NCBI GenBank assembly: GCA_009775225.1
Contig: VSPE01000024.1
Coordinates: 1-36,529, forward strand
From: Muribaculaceae bacterium
GTDB lineage: Bacteria > Bacteroidota > Bacteroidia > Bacteroidales > Muribaculaceae
Direction: 5' to 3'
Length of the DNA: 36,529 nt
The notes under the pieces are model-generated. The model had not been told where the DNA came from, made no database searches, and saw only the letters and a program-made list of their open reading frames with translations. A program made the position numbers and the translations under genes. Below are positions 1-7,160 of this stretch, one piece after another (positions within the stretch are counted from its first letter, which is position 1; each line of letters opens with the position of its first letter).

Positions 1-18
1 GATCAAACTCTTCGTTGT
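1..18 (-). rRNA. rrs: 16S ribosomal RNA, 5' end only (cut by window edge)
   Basis: Read on the minus strand, the first bases give CGAAGAGTTTGATC, the conserved 5' start of bacterial 16S rRNA (site of the universal 27F primer). By alignment from memory with E. coli 16S, in which this motif lies about 8 bases from the 5' end, the mature end should be near position 18. The rest of the gene lies to the left of the window. The call is supported by two consensus promoters upstream in the same direction. That the contig stops inside an rRNA gene is typical of assemblies broken at multicopy rRNA operons. Confidence 0.88.
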
Positions 19-297
19 TGCTTATCTTGTTTTTCCTTTTTTCAAATTCAAACAAGGCAAGAAATTACTATTTTTTTGCCTTTGCAAGACAGCTTACTTC
101 CGAAGCGTGTATTGACCCCGCTTCCAGGTAGAAATCTTAGTTATTAGGTGGAAAATTGACAGAGCCGAACTTTTGAGACTTCCGAGCTGTTTTTGTTTCA
201 GCACCGAAAGAGTCTCTCCGTTTTCTCTTGTACTACTTTCGTATCTGTTGTCAAACTTTCAATGTTCTCGCGCTTCTCGAAACGGGCGTTCCGTTCA
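19..297 (-). other. rRNA operon leader
   Basis: About 280 bases lie between the expected transcription start of the nearer rrn promoter and the 16S 5' end, with no credible reading frame. This is the normal length for an rRNA leader, which carries processing and antitermination signals. A CTCTTT tract on the minus strand (near 207-212) could be part of a boxA-like element, but I cannot confirm it. The two ends of the leader are inferred from the promoter and from the 16S motif. Confidence 0.7.
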
Positions 298-303
298 GCT
301 CGG

Positions 304-335
304 CAAAGTTACGGCGAAATTTTTAAACCGGCAAA
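304..335 (-). promoter_or_regulatory. rrn promoter, nearer to 16S (P2)
   Basis: On the minus strand a -33 TTTG (332-335) is followed after exactly 20 bases by a -7 box TAACTTTG (304-311). This is a perfect match to the Bacteroidetes housekeeping sigma consensus TTTG-N19-21-TAnnTTTG. Transcription should begin near 297 and run left into the 16S gene. Confidence 0.85.
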
Positions 336-418
336 ATCTTTAACGAGATTTTAACTTTCTTTATCATTTCACCACCGTCTCTCTTGGCGGCCGTCCGGGT
401 CGTTCCCGAAAGCGAGTG

Positions 419-450
419 CAAAGTTACACCCTTTTTTGTTCCCCACCAAA
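419..450 (-). promoter_or_regulatory. rrn promoter, distal (P1)
   Basis: This second perfect consensus promoter points the same way: -33 TTTG at 447-450, a 20-base spacer, and -7 TAACTTTG at 419-426. Its -7 box is identical to that of the nearer promoter and lies 115 bases upstream of it. Tandem promoters are usual for rRNA operons. The sequence upstream is A/T-rich, as expected for an activating upstream region. Confidence 0.83.
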
Positions 451-668
451 TTTTTTCAAGGAAAAATGTGTTTTATAGCACAGATTTAACATTCGTTTAC
501 AATCAGCATTACACCCACCAAGGCTTAAATCACTCTTATAACTCTGATTATAAGACACATTCCTCTCATTACACCAAAATTGAGCAATTATCCCGCCTTT
601 CTCTTTTTTTTGAATTTTACAGTCACAATATTTATAGCAAGGCTGCACCACTTTTCTTTGGTAAATGA
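451..668. other. A/T-rich intergenic stretch without a gene
   Basis: This stretch lies between the terminator of the large leftward operon and the distal rrn promoter. The open frames here code for low-complexity peptides in several overlapping frames and have no recognisable start context or family. I read it as non-coding upstream sequence of the rRNA operon. Confidence 0.6.
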
Positions 669-701
669 GAAAAAAAGAGGAGCAGCCCAAAGCCGCTCCT
701 C
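669..701 (-). terminator. Rho-independent terminator of the 11-gene operon
   Basis: A perfect 7-bp stem (677-683 with 695-701) closes an 11-base loop. On the minus strand it is followed by a run of seven T (670-676). It lies 21 bases past the stop codon of the Ca2+-ATPase gene and insulates the operon from the rRNA operon that follows in the same direction. Confidence 0.85.
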
Positions 702-721
702 AAAATTAATATAGTATTTCA

Positions 722-3373
722 CTATTTTTTTATCAAACGCCATATCTCGCCAAGCCATAATACTACAGAAGTAGCGCCGATAATAATAAGCCAATCGTAA
801 AAACCGAGCGGTGTAACTCCAAAGAAACGGCCTCCGACTGTCACTATTCCAATCTGACCAACCAATATAATAAGGGCTATAAGCAGGAAGCCCCTGCATC
901 CTTTGAAATGGAAGGCCGACTTACCGGTGGCAAAAGCGCGGGCATTGAACATATTCCAGAACTGGAGGAATACGAAGGTTGTGAAGAATACCGACAGCTC
1001 ATAGGGCGACAGGTCGTGTCCGGCTCCGTCGATACGTGCTCTGCAAATATCTGCCAGCGATGTGATGTGTGTATGCTGCAGATAATACAGGAACGCAGTA
1101 AGTGCGATGAAGAACACCACACCAGTTCCGATAATATCCGTCCACATCGACCGTGTGATAATAAACGCTTCGCGCGAACGTGGCTTATCTTTCATCACCG
1201 ACTTTGACGGCGGCAGCGAGGCAAGAGCCATCGCCGCAAAGGTATCCATGATTAGGTTTACCCACAGCATCTGAGTTACTGTAAGCGGCGACTGCAGACC
1301 CATGAATGAGCCACAAAGCACGATGAGGCATGCAACGATATTTACCGTCATCTGGAAAAGCACGAAGCGCTGAATATTCTGATACAGCGAACGGCCCCAC
1401 ATGACAGCGCGCCCTATGGACGCAAAATTATTGTCGACGATAGTGATGTCGGATGCCTCTTTCGCCACAGAAGTGCCATCACCCATAGAGAGCCCGACAT
1501 GAGCAGCTTTAAGTGCGGGGGCATCATTTGTGCCGTCGCCGGTAACGGCCACGACCTCGTTATGCTTCTGGAGCGACTCTACCAGCCTCTTCTTATCAAG
1601 AGGACGCGCACGCGCTATAATCTTGAAGTCCTCTACTCTGTCGAAGAGCTGTCCGTCGGTCAGAGAGTCGAACTCCACACCGGTTATGATATTACGCTCG
1701 CCGTCGCGGGCATCATCCCACAAGCCTATCTGACGTGCGATTTCCTTAGCCGTAGCCGGAGTGTCGCCGGTGACTATCTTCACGTCGATACCTGCATCGA
1801 TAACCTCCCGCACAGCTTCGGGCACATCGGCACGCACCGGGTCGGAAATGGCCACAATGCCCATGAAAGTGAGTCGGTCGGCAATCAGCTTACCGTCGGC
1901 AAAAGTCTTATCGCCCGGCTTGAGGACCTGATAAGCGAACCCGAGGGTGCGCATGGCCATATTCTGATATTCGAGGAGCAGAGCGTCGACCTCCTTACGA
2001 GTAAGGCCGGCAGTATCGGCGCAAAGCCCGAATATAATCTCAGGAGCTCCTTTCACATAGAGCACCTTGTCGCCGGACGCCGAAGTAACGATTGTAGCCA
2101 TGTACTTTCGCTCGGTGGAAAACGGAAGCTCCTCCACCTTGGTGACAACATCTCTATAGGCCGAATAATCTACGCCCCGGGCCTTCATCCAGAGCAGAAG
2201 AGCACCTTCGGTAGGATTGCCGATAACACTTGCTTTATCGCCCGACAATTCGAGCTGAGCCGTTGTATTGGCCGCGATGCCTTCATATATAAGTTCATCC
2301 GATGGCTTCCCGAAGAACTCAGCCTTATACACACGCATCTGATTTTCGGTAAGAGTACCTGTCTTGTCGGTGCATATTACGGTGGTTGCGCCCATAGTCT
2401 CGCAGGCATGCAGCTTTCTCACAAGGTTATTTGTCTTGAGCATACGCCGCATAGAGTAAGCCAAGGCAAGAGTGACGGCCATAGGCAGACCTTCGGGCAC
2501 AGAGCACACAACCAGCGTAACAGCAATCATGACTGACTGCAGGAAGTAGGCAGCAAAACTCATCCACCCGAAATCGTTGTTGATAAAATACTCGCTGATG
2601 CGGGCCACAACGACAAGAATACCTATAATATAGGAAATGCGCGAGATAAGGGTGCTTAGCCGCGACAGCTGTTCATCGAGCGGAGTCTTCACGCTGTCGT
2701 CTATCTGCGCGGCCTCGAATACCTTTCCGTTCTCAGTGGCGTCGCCGACCGCAGTAACCTGCATTACTCCGTGCCCCTCCATTACCTTAGTACCTCGCAA
2801 TAGATGATTGGATGGGAAAGTCGCATCGGGGTCAAACTTTGCCGAGTCGGTCGTCTTATGGCACAGAGGCTCGCCCGTTAGGGTCGATTCATCGACACTG
2901 AGGGCTACAGCCTCCAAAAGAGTTCCGTCGGCCGGAACCTCATTGCCGGTATTTACGACCACAATGTCGCCGACAACAACGTCCTTGCGCGGCACCTGCG
3001 TGGGCTTGCCTCCACGGATAAGCTGAACGGGCTCGTCATCGTTCACCTTATTAAGGATAGCAAATTCCCTGTCGGCCTTCAACTCAAAATAAAAGGCCAT
3101 TCCTGTAGCCAGAATAATGGCAATGAAGATGCCAAGCGGCTCGAAAAAGACTCCGGCTCCCTGCCCGAGCCCCCAGTATTCATAGCATGAAATGCCTACC
3201 GAGAGTACTCCGGCAACAAGCAGTATTATCACAAGCGGGTCGGCAAACTTGCCGAGAAAACGCATCAGCAACGACTCCTTGGCCGGAGGCGTAAGCACGT
3301 TGGCACCGTGCTCTGCGCGGCTCCTGGCCACTTGGTCGTCGCTGAGTCCTTGTAATTTAATGTGTTCGCTCAT
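722..3373 (-). CDS. Calcium-translocating P-type ATPase (type IIB, PMCA-like)
   Basis: This 883-residue inner-membrane pump couples ATP hydrolysis to cation export, most likely of Ca2+. It has the N-terminal cation-ATPase domain, an actuator domain with TGEP (about residues 166-169, where TGES is usual), and the membrane motif PEGLP (about 293-297). The phosphorylation motif DKTGTLTEN (336-344) holds the aspartate that is phosphorylated. The hinge TGDGTNDAP follows, and the late membrane segment VNLIMDTFAAMALA is typical of IIB Ca2+ pumps. I chose the start at MSEHIKLQG (3373) because the open frame ten codons longer would overlap the preceding gene, and the chosen start leaves a 10-base gap. 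It is the last gene of the operon. Ion specificity is inferred from family resemblance. No regulatory calmodulin tail is expected or seen. Confidence 0.93.
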   Translation of the reverse strand: MSEHIKLQGLSDDQVARSRAEHGANVLTPPAKESLLMRFLGKFADPLVIILLVAGVLSVGISCYEYWGLGQGAGVFFEPLGIFIAIILATGMAFYFELKADREFAILNKVNDDEPVQLIRGGKPTQVPRKDVVVGDIVVVNTGNEVPADGTLLEAVALSVDESTLTGEPLCHKTTDSAKFDPDATFPSNHLLRGTKVMEGHGVMQVTAVGDATENGKVFEAAQIDDSVKTPLDEQLSRLSTLISRISYIIGILVVVARISEYFINNDFGWMSFAAYFLQSVMIAVTLVVCSVPEGLPMAVTLALAYSMRRMLKTNNLVRKLHACETMGATTVICTDKTGTLTENQMRVYKAEFFGKPSDELIYEGIAANTTAQLELSGDKASVIGNPTEGALLLWMKARGVDYSAYRDVVTKVEELPFSTERKYMATIVTSASGDKVLYVKGAPEIIFGLCADTAGLTRKEVDALLLEYQNMAMRTLGFAYQVLKPGDKTFADGKLIADRLTFMGIVAISDPVRADVPEAVREVIDAGIDVKIVTGDTPATAKEIARQIGLWDDARDGERNIITGVEFDSLTDGQLFDRVEDFKIIARARPLDKKRLVESLQKHNEVVAVTGDGTNDAPALKAAHVGLSMGDGTSVAKEASDITIVDNNFASIGRAVMWGRSLYQNIQRFVLFQMTVNIVACLIVLCGSFMGLQSPLTVTQMLWVNLIMDTFAAMALASLPPSKSVMKDKPRSREAFIITRSMWTDIIGTGVVFFIALTAFLYYLQHTHITSLADICRARIDGAGHDLSPYELSVFFTTFVFLQFWNMFNARAFATGKSAFHFKGCRGFLLIALIILVGQIGIVTVGGRFFGVTPLGFYDWLIIIGATSVVLWLGEIWRLIKK

Positions 3374-3383
3374 AATGTACAGA

Positions 3384-3680
3384 TTATTCCATATAATCAA
3401 CACATGCGCGCGCCTCTATGTTCGGCTTGATGATAGCTACGCATTTAAGATGCTCCGGGTGAGCCGAATAGTCGGCAAGAGCATCATAATCGGGGCAGAC
3501 AGCGGTGAGTGCTATATGCCAGTTGCCGGCCGCAGGACCGTCGTTTATGCCCACTTCCACCTGTGTGAGAGACTCTATTTTCGCGGGAAGGGCCTCGATT
3601 GCAGTTTTGAACTCCGACGCCATAGCATTGCGCTCGGAACTTTCGCCACTAAGGCGAAACATTACAATATGCTTTACCAT
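3384..3680 (-). CDS. Dabb-family (stress-responsive alpha/beta barrel) small protein
   Basis: This 98-residue protein begins MVKHIVMFRL and shows the pattern of the Dabb domain: an initial beta strand with a conserved His, a helix, a strand ending in EVGIN, and a late strand-helix around ALADYSAHPEH. Dabb proteins form dimeric ferredoxin-like barrels. Members range from polyketide cyclases to proteins of unknown role, so no reaction can be assigned. I prefer the ATG at 3680, two bases after the ABC-F stop, over a GTG at 3686 that would overlap that stop. It sits between the ABC-F and Ca2+-ATPase genes and is surely cotranscribed with them. Confidence 0.85.
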   Translation of the reverse strand: MVKHIVMFRLSGESSERNAMASEFKTAIEALPAKIESLTQVEVGINDGPAAGNWHIALTAVCPDYDALADYSAHPEHLKCVAIIKPNIEARACVDYME

Positions 3681-3682
3681 AA

Positions 3683-5299
3683 TCACTTTGTATAAAGACG
3701 CTCGCGAGCTTCAGCCACGCGGGGGTCGGTAATATAATCGTCGTATTCTGTGAGTTTATCGATAATGCCGTTAGGCGTAAGCTCGATTATGCGGTTGCAG
3801 ACCGTCTGGATAAACTCATGGTCGTGGGAAGCCATAAGGATAACGCCCTTGAACGACTGAAGAGTGTTGTTAAAAGCCTGGATAGACTCGAGGTCGAGGT
3901 GGTTCGTAGGCGAGTCTAGCACCATAGTATTAGCGTCGCGCAGCATCATACGGGCAATCATACAACGCATCTTCTCGCCACCCGAGAGCACCGAAGCTTT
4001 CTTAAGCACATCCTCGCCTGAGAACAGCATCTTGCCGAGGAAGCCCTTGAGGTAAATCTCGCTGGAGTCGTCGGAGAACTGGCCGAGCCAATCCACAAGG
4101 TTGTAGTCGGTGTTGAAAAAGTCTGAGTTATCCAACGGGAGATAAGCCGTGGTGATAGTCTGACCCCAGTCGTATGTACCCTCGTCGGGCTGACGGTTGC
4201 CGTTGATAATCTCGAACAGAGCAGTCATAGCTCGCGGGTCATGGCTGAGGAAAGCCACTTTGTCGCCCCTCTCAATCTGGAAGTTCACATCGCGGAAGAG
4301 CACATCGCCGTCGACCGATGCCGTAAGACCCTTGACTTCGAGGATTTTATTGCCGACCTCGCGCGAAGGGGTGAAGATGATGCCGGGATAGCGACGCGAC
4401 GAGGCCTGTATTTCCTCGATATTGAGTTTTTCGAGCATCTTCTTGCGCGAAGTGGTCTGCTTGCTCTTGGCCACATTGGCGCTGAAGCGACGAATAAACT
4501 CGAGAAGTTCCTGTCGCTTCTCCTCGGCCTTTTTGTTGGCCTGCTGCTGCTGGCGCAGGGCGAGTTGCGAGCTCTGATACCAGAACGAGTAGTTGCCGGC
4601 AAAGAGCTGCACTCGGTTGTAGTCGATGTCGAGAGTATGTGTACATACCGAGTCGAGGAAGTGTCGGTCGTGCGACACCACAAGCACGGTATTCTCGAAA
4701 TTCGACAGATAATCTTCGAGCCATGCCACTGTCTCGAGGTCAAGGTCGTTGGTAGGTTCGTCGAGCAGAAGGTTGTCGGGATTACCGAAAAGAGCCTTCG
4801 CAAGGAGTACGCGCACCTTCTCATTGGCCGAAATATCGCGCATGAACATGGAATGTTTATCTTCCTTGATACCGAGACCTGAAAGCAGTGCGGCAGCATC
4901 GCTCTCAGCGTTCCAGCCTTCCAACTCCGCGAACTTTTCCTCAAGCTCTGATGCTCGGATGCCGTCGGCATCGGAGAAATCAGGCTTGGCATACAGGGCG
5001 TCTTTCTCCTGCATTATATCCCACAGCACGGTATGCCCGCGTAGAACAGTCTCGAGCACGGTGCAGTCATCGAACTTGAAGTGGTCCTGTTCGAGCACAC
5101 TCATACGTTCGCCAGGGCCTTGGGCGATAGTTCCCGCGGTAGGCGTGAGCTGGCCGCTGAGCATACGCATAAGGGTGGATTTGCCGGCTCCGTTGGCACC
5201 GATGATGCCATAGCAGTTGCCGGGCGTGAACTTGAGGTTTACGTCTTGGAACAGAGGTTTTTTACCGAATTGAATACCTAAATTAGTAACCGTTATCAT
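3683..5299 (-). CDS. ABC-F family ATPase (YbiT/YkpA-like) with one degenerate ATP site
   Basis: This 538-residue soluble protein has two ABC domains joined by a charged linker and no membrane segments, as in ribosome-associated ABC-F factors. Domain 1 has a good Walker A (GANGAGKST, 34-42), Walker B DEPTN (180-184) and H-loop SHDRHF (209-214). Its signature is SANEK (157-161) instead of LSGGE. The linker (about 240-300) is rich in Lys, Arg and Gln. Domain 2 has the reverse pattern: a good LSGGE (438-442), but the Walker A place reads LSHDPRAMTA (351-360) and the catalytic Glu of Walker B is Ser463 (LDSPTN). The intact halves are those that would pair to form one composite ATP site. Known ABC-F proteins act in translation or antibiotic protection; which applies here is unknown. 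Confidence 0.92.
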   Translation of the reverse strand: MITVTNLGIQFGKKPLFQDVNLKFTPGNCYGIIGANGAGKSTLMRMLSGQLTPTAGTIAQGPGERMSVLEQDHFKFDDCTVLETVLRGHTVLWDIMQEKDALYAKPDFSDADGIRASELEEKFAELEGWNAESDAAALLSGLGIKEDKHSMFMRDISANEKVRVLLAKALFGNPDNLLLDEPTNDLDLETVAWLEDYLSNFENTVLVVSHDRHFLDSVCTHTLDIDYNRVQLFAGNYSFWYQSSQLALRQQQQANKKAEEKRQELLEFIRRFSANVAKSKQTTSRKKMLEKLNIEEIQASSRRYPGIIFTPSREVGNKILEVKGLTASVDGDVLFRDVNFQIERGDKVAFLSHDPRAMTALFEIINGNRQPDEGTYDWGQTITTAYLPLDNSDFFNTDYNLVDWLGQFSDDSSEIYLKGFLGKMLFSGEDVLKKASVLSGGEKMRCMIARMMLRDANTMVLDSPTNHLDLESIQAFNNTLQSFKGVILMASHDHEFIQTVCNRIIELTPNGIIDKLTEYDDYITDPRVAEARERLYTK

Positions 5300-5314
5300 T
5301 ATTCTTCTTTATTC

Positions 5315-6628
5315 TTACTTAAACAGCTTGTTACTTAATGCTTTGAGAGCCCTGACTTTGTCGTCGCGACGAACCAGAACCGAAATATTGTAGTTGCTGC
5401 CGCCATAGCTTATCATACGCACGGGTATGCCCTCGAGAGCCTCGAGAACCTGCGACTGGAAGGAACATTCTTCCCACTGCAAGTCGCCTACCACGCAGAT
5501 AATAACCATATCGCGGTCTACAGAGACAGTTCCGAAGTGCTTCAGGTCGTCGATTATCGCGGCGAGGCGCGAATCGTCGTCGACAGTGACACTTACACCC
5601 ACCTCCGATGTCGCCATCATGTCGATGCTCGTACGGTAGTTCTCGAAAGTCTCGAACACCTTATGCAGGAAGCCGTATGCCAGAAGCATGCGACCCGACT
5701 TGATTTTCACTGCCGTGATATTGTCTTTTGCCGCAATGGCCTTAAGACTGCCGTCGGGAGTGGTGTTGCAGATGAGAGTTCCGGGAGTTTCAGGCTGCAT
5801 GGTGTTGAGCAGCCTCACGGGGATATTGTGCAGCTTGGCAGGAAGCACACACGAAGGATGCAGGATTTTAGCACCGAAGTACGCGAGCTCGGCAGCTTCT
5901 TCGAAATGCAACTTTCCAACGGGCCGTGTACCCTCGACAAAACGGGGGTCATTGTTGTGCATGCCGTCAATGTCAGTCCATATCTGTATCTCCTCTGCAT
6001 CGAGCACCGCTCCGATAATCGAAGCGGTGTAGTCACTGCCGCCTCGTTTGAGGTTGTCGATACCGCCGTGGTCGTTACGGCATATATATCCTTGTGTAAG
6101 GAATACATCGGCATCCGGCGCAAGGTCGATAAGCCGACGCAGACGCGACTGGATATGCACCATATCAGGCTCTCCGCTCTCGAGTGTGCGCATATAATCG
6201 AGCGCGGGCAGCAGCTCGGAGCGCACACCCTGCTCGGTGAGATAAGCCTGCATCAGCGCCGTCGACATCAGCTCGCCCTGCGCAAGAATTTCTTTCTCTC
6301 CGGCCTCGGTGATTGGCTCGGAAAGAAAAGCGCGGACGAGGCCGAACGAACGCTCGATAGCCCCAGTAGCGCTCCTGCGACTCTCTTCGGTGGCAAGCAG
6401 CTCGACCACAACGCCTTCATACTTGCTTCTGAGTCCGTTGAGCGTTTCCTGCGCCCCGGGGATATTGCCTTTATAGAGATACTCGGCAATCTCGACCAGA
6501 GAGTTTGTTGTACCAGACATGGCCGACAGCACGACCACATTGCGATTTCCGGGCATAATGAGAGAGGCAACGTTGCGGATACGCTCGGGAGAGCCGACCG
6601 ACGTACCTCCGAATTTCAATACTTTCAT
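5315..6628 (-). CDS. lysC: Aspartate kinase (monofunctional, lysine-sensitive type)
   Basis: This 437-residue enzyme phosphorylates L-aspartate, the first step toward lysine, threonine, methionine and diaminopimelate. The N-terminal kinase domain starts with KFGGTSVGS (residues 5-13). RGGSDYTASIIGA, the substrate/ATP region, lies near the middle, followed by a WTDIDGMHNNDPR stretch. The last 140 or so residues form two ACT-type regulatory domains (MATSEVGVSVTVDD and the segment with ISYGGSNYNISVLV). Length and layout match the AK III class, so feedback inhibition by lysine is likely but inferred. Its ATG overlaps the carbonic anhydrase stop by four bases (ATGA), which implies translational coupling. 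No homoserine dehydrogenase domain is fused. The symbol is by family; the paralogue name could differ. Confidence 0.92.
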   Translation of the reverse strand: MKVLKFGGTSVGSPERIRNVASLIMPGNRNVVVLSAMSGTTNSLVEIAEYLYKGNIPGAQETLNGLRSKYEGVVVELLATEESRRSATGAIERSFGLVRAFLSEPITEAGEKEILAQGELMSTALMQAYLTEQGVRSELLPALDYMRTLESGEPDMVHIQSRLRRLIDLAPDADVFLTQGYICRNDHGGIDNLKRGGSDYTASIIGAVLDAEEIQIWTDIDGMHNNDPRFVEGTRPVGKLHFEEAAELAYFGAKILHPSCVLPAKLHNIPVRLLNTMQPETPGTLICNTTPDGSLKAIAAKDNITAVKIKSGRMLLAYGFLHKVFETFENYRTSIDMMATSEVGVSVTVDDDSRLAAIIDDLKHFGTVSVDRDMVIICVVGDLQWEECSFQSQVLEALEGIPVRMISYGGSNYNISVLVRRDDKVRALKALSNKLFK

Positions 6629-7155
6629 TTATCTTCTTCTGAATTATCGTACCACTTACTGTACATCAGGTAGTTGTGTGCGATTTTCTGATTTATTTCG
6701 CGCGACTGTGCCGGGTCTACCATCTTGATAAACTTTGCAGGCGCTCCACCCCACAGCTCATTCGGGCCGATTTTCACACGCGAGAGCACCACCGAGCCGG
6801 CAGCCACAATAGCACCTTCGCCCACCTCGGCATCGTCCATTACCACGGCACCCATACCTATGAGTGCGTAATCATGGATTTTAGCACCGTGGATAGTCAC
6901 ATTATGGCCGATAGATACATCATCGCCTATCTCGATAGTCGATTTCTGATAGAGTGTATGCAGCACGGAGCCGTCCTGAATATTCACGCGATTGCCTATC
7001 GTGATAGTATTCACATCGCCTCGGAGCACGGCATTGAACCATATACTACATCCGTCGCCGACAGTGACATCGCCGACAAGAGTGGCATTCTCTGCCAGGA
7101 AGCAGTCATTACCCACCTTGGGAGTAAAGCCGCGAACAGGTACTATAAGAGCCAT
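6625..7155 (-). CDS. Gamma-class carbonic anhydrase family hexapeptide protein
   Basis: This 176-residue protein is built of hexapeptide repeats (for example VGDVTVGDG, IEIGDDVSIGHN, VGEGAIVAAGSVV) that fold as a left-handed beta helix, followed by a C-terminal helix. Histidines near the middle (the VLHT and SIGHNVTIHG segments) fit the three zinc ligands at trimer interfaces of gamma-carbonic anhydrases such as Cam and YrdA. Enzymatic activity is uncertain, since many YrdA/PaaY-like members are weak or uncharacterised. I chose the ATG at 7155 (MALIVPVRGF); a TTG three codons earlier lies inside the end of the aminopeptidase gene. Its stop overlaps the aspartokinase start. Confidence 0.88.
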   Translation of the reverse strand: MALIVPVRGFTPKVGNDCFLAENATLVGDVTVGDGCSIWFNAVLRGDVNTITIGNRVNIQDGSVLHTLYQKSTIEIGDDVSIGHNVTIHGAKIHDYALIGMGAVVMDDAEVGEGAIVAAGSVVLSRVKIGPNELWGGAPAKFIKMVDPAQSREINQKIAHNYLMYSKWYDNSEEDK

Positions 7156-7160
7156 TGCAG

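Noticed and set aside
384..668. Open frame of 94 codons on the plus strand near the left edge
   Set aside because: It runs over the rrn promoter region, has low-complexity composition and no family, and lies antisense to the rRNA operon's promoter direction.
1499..2536. 345-codon open frame antisense to the Ca2+-ATPase gene
   Set aside because: It is a shadow of the high-GC third positions of the ATPase gene. The opposite strand has all P-type ATPase motifs, and this frame has none.
5537..6673. 378-codon frame antisense to aspartokinase
   Set aside because: No domain is recognisable, and it mirrors a full-length enzyme gene on the other strand.
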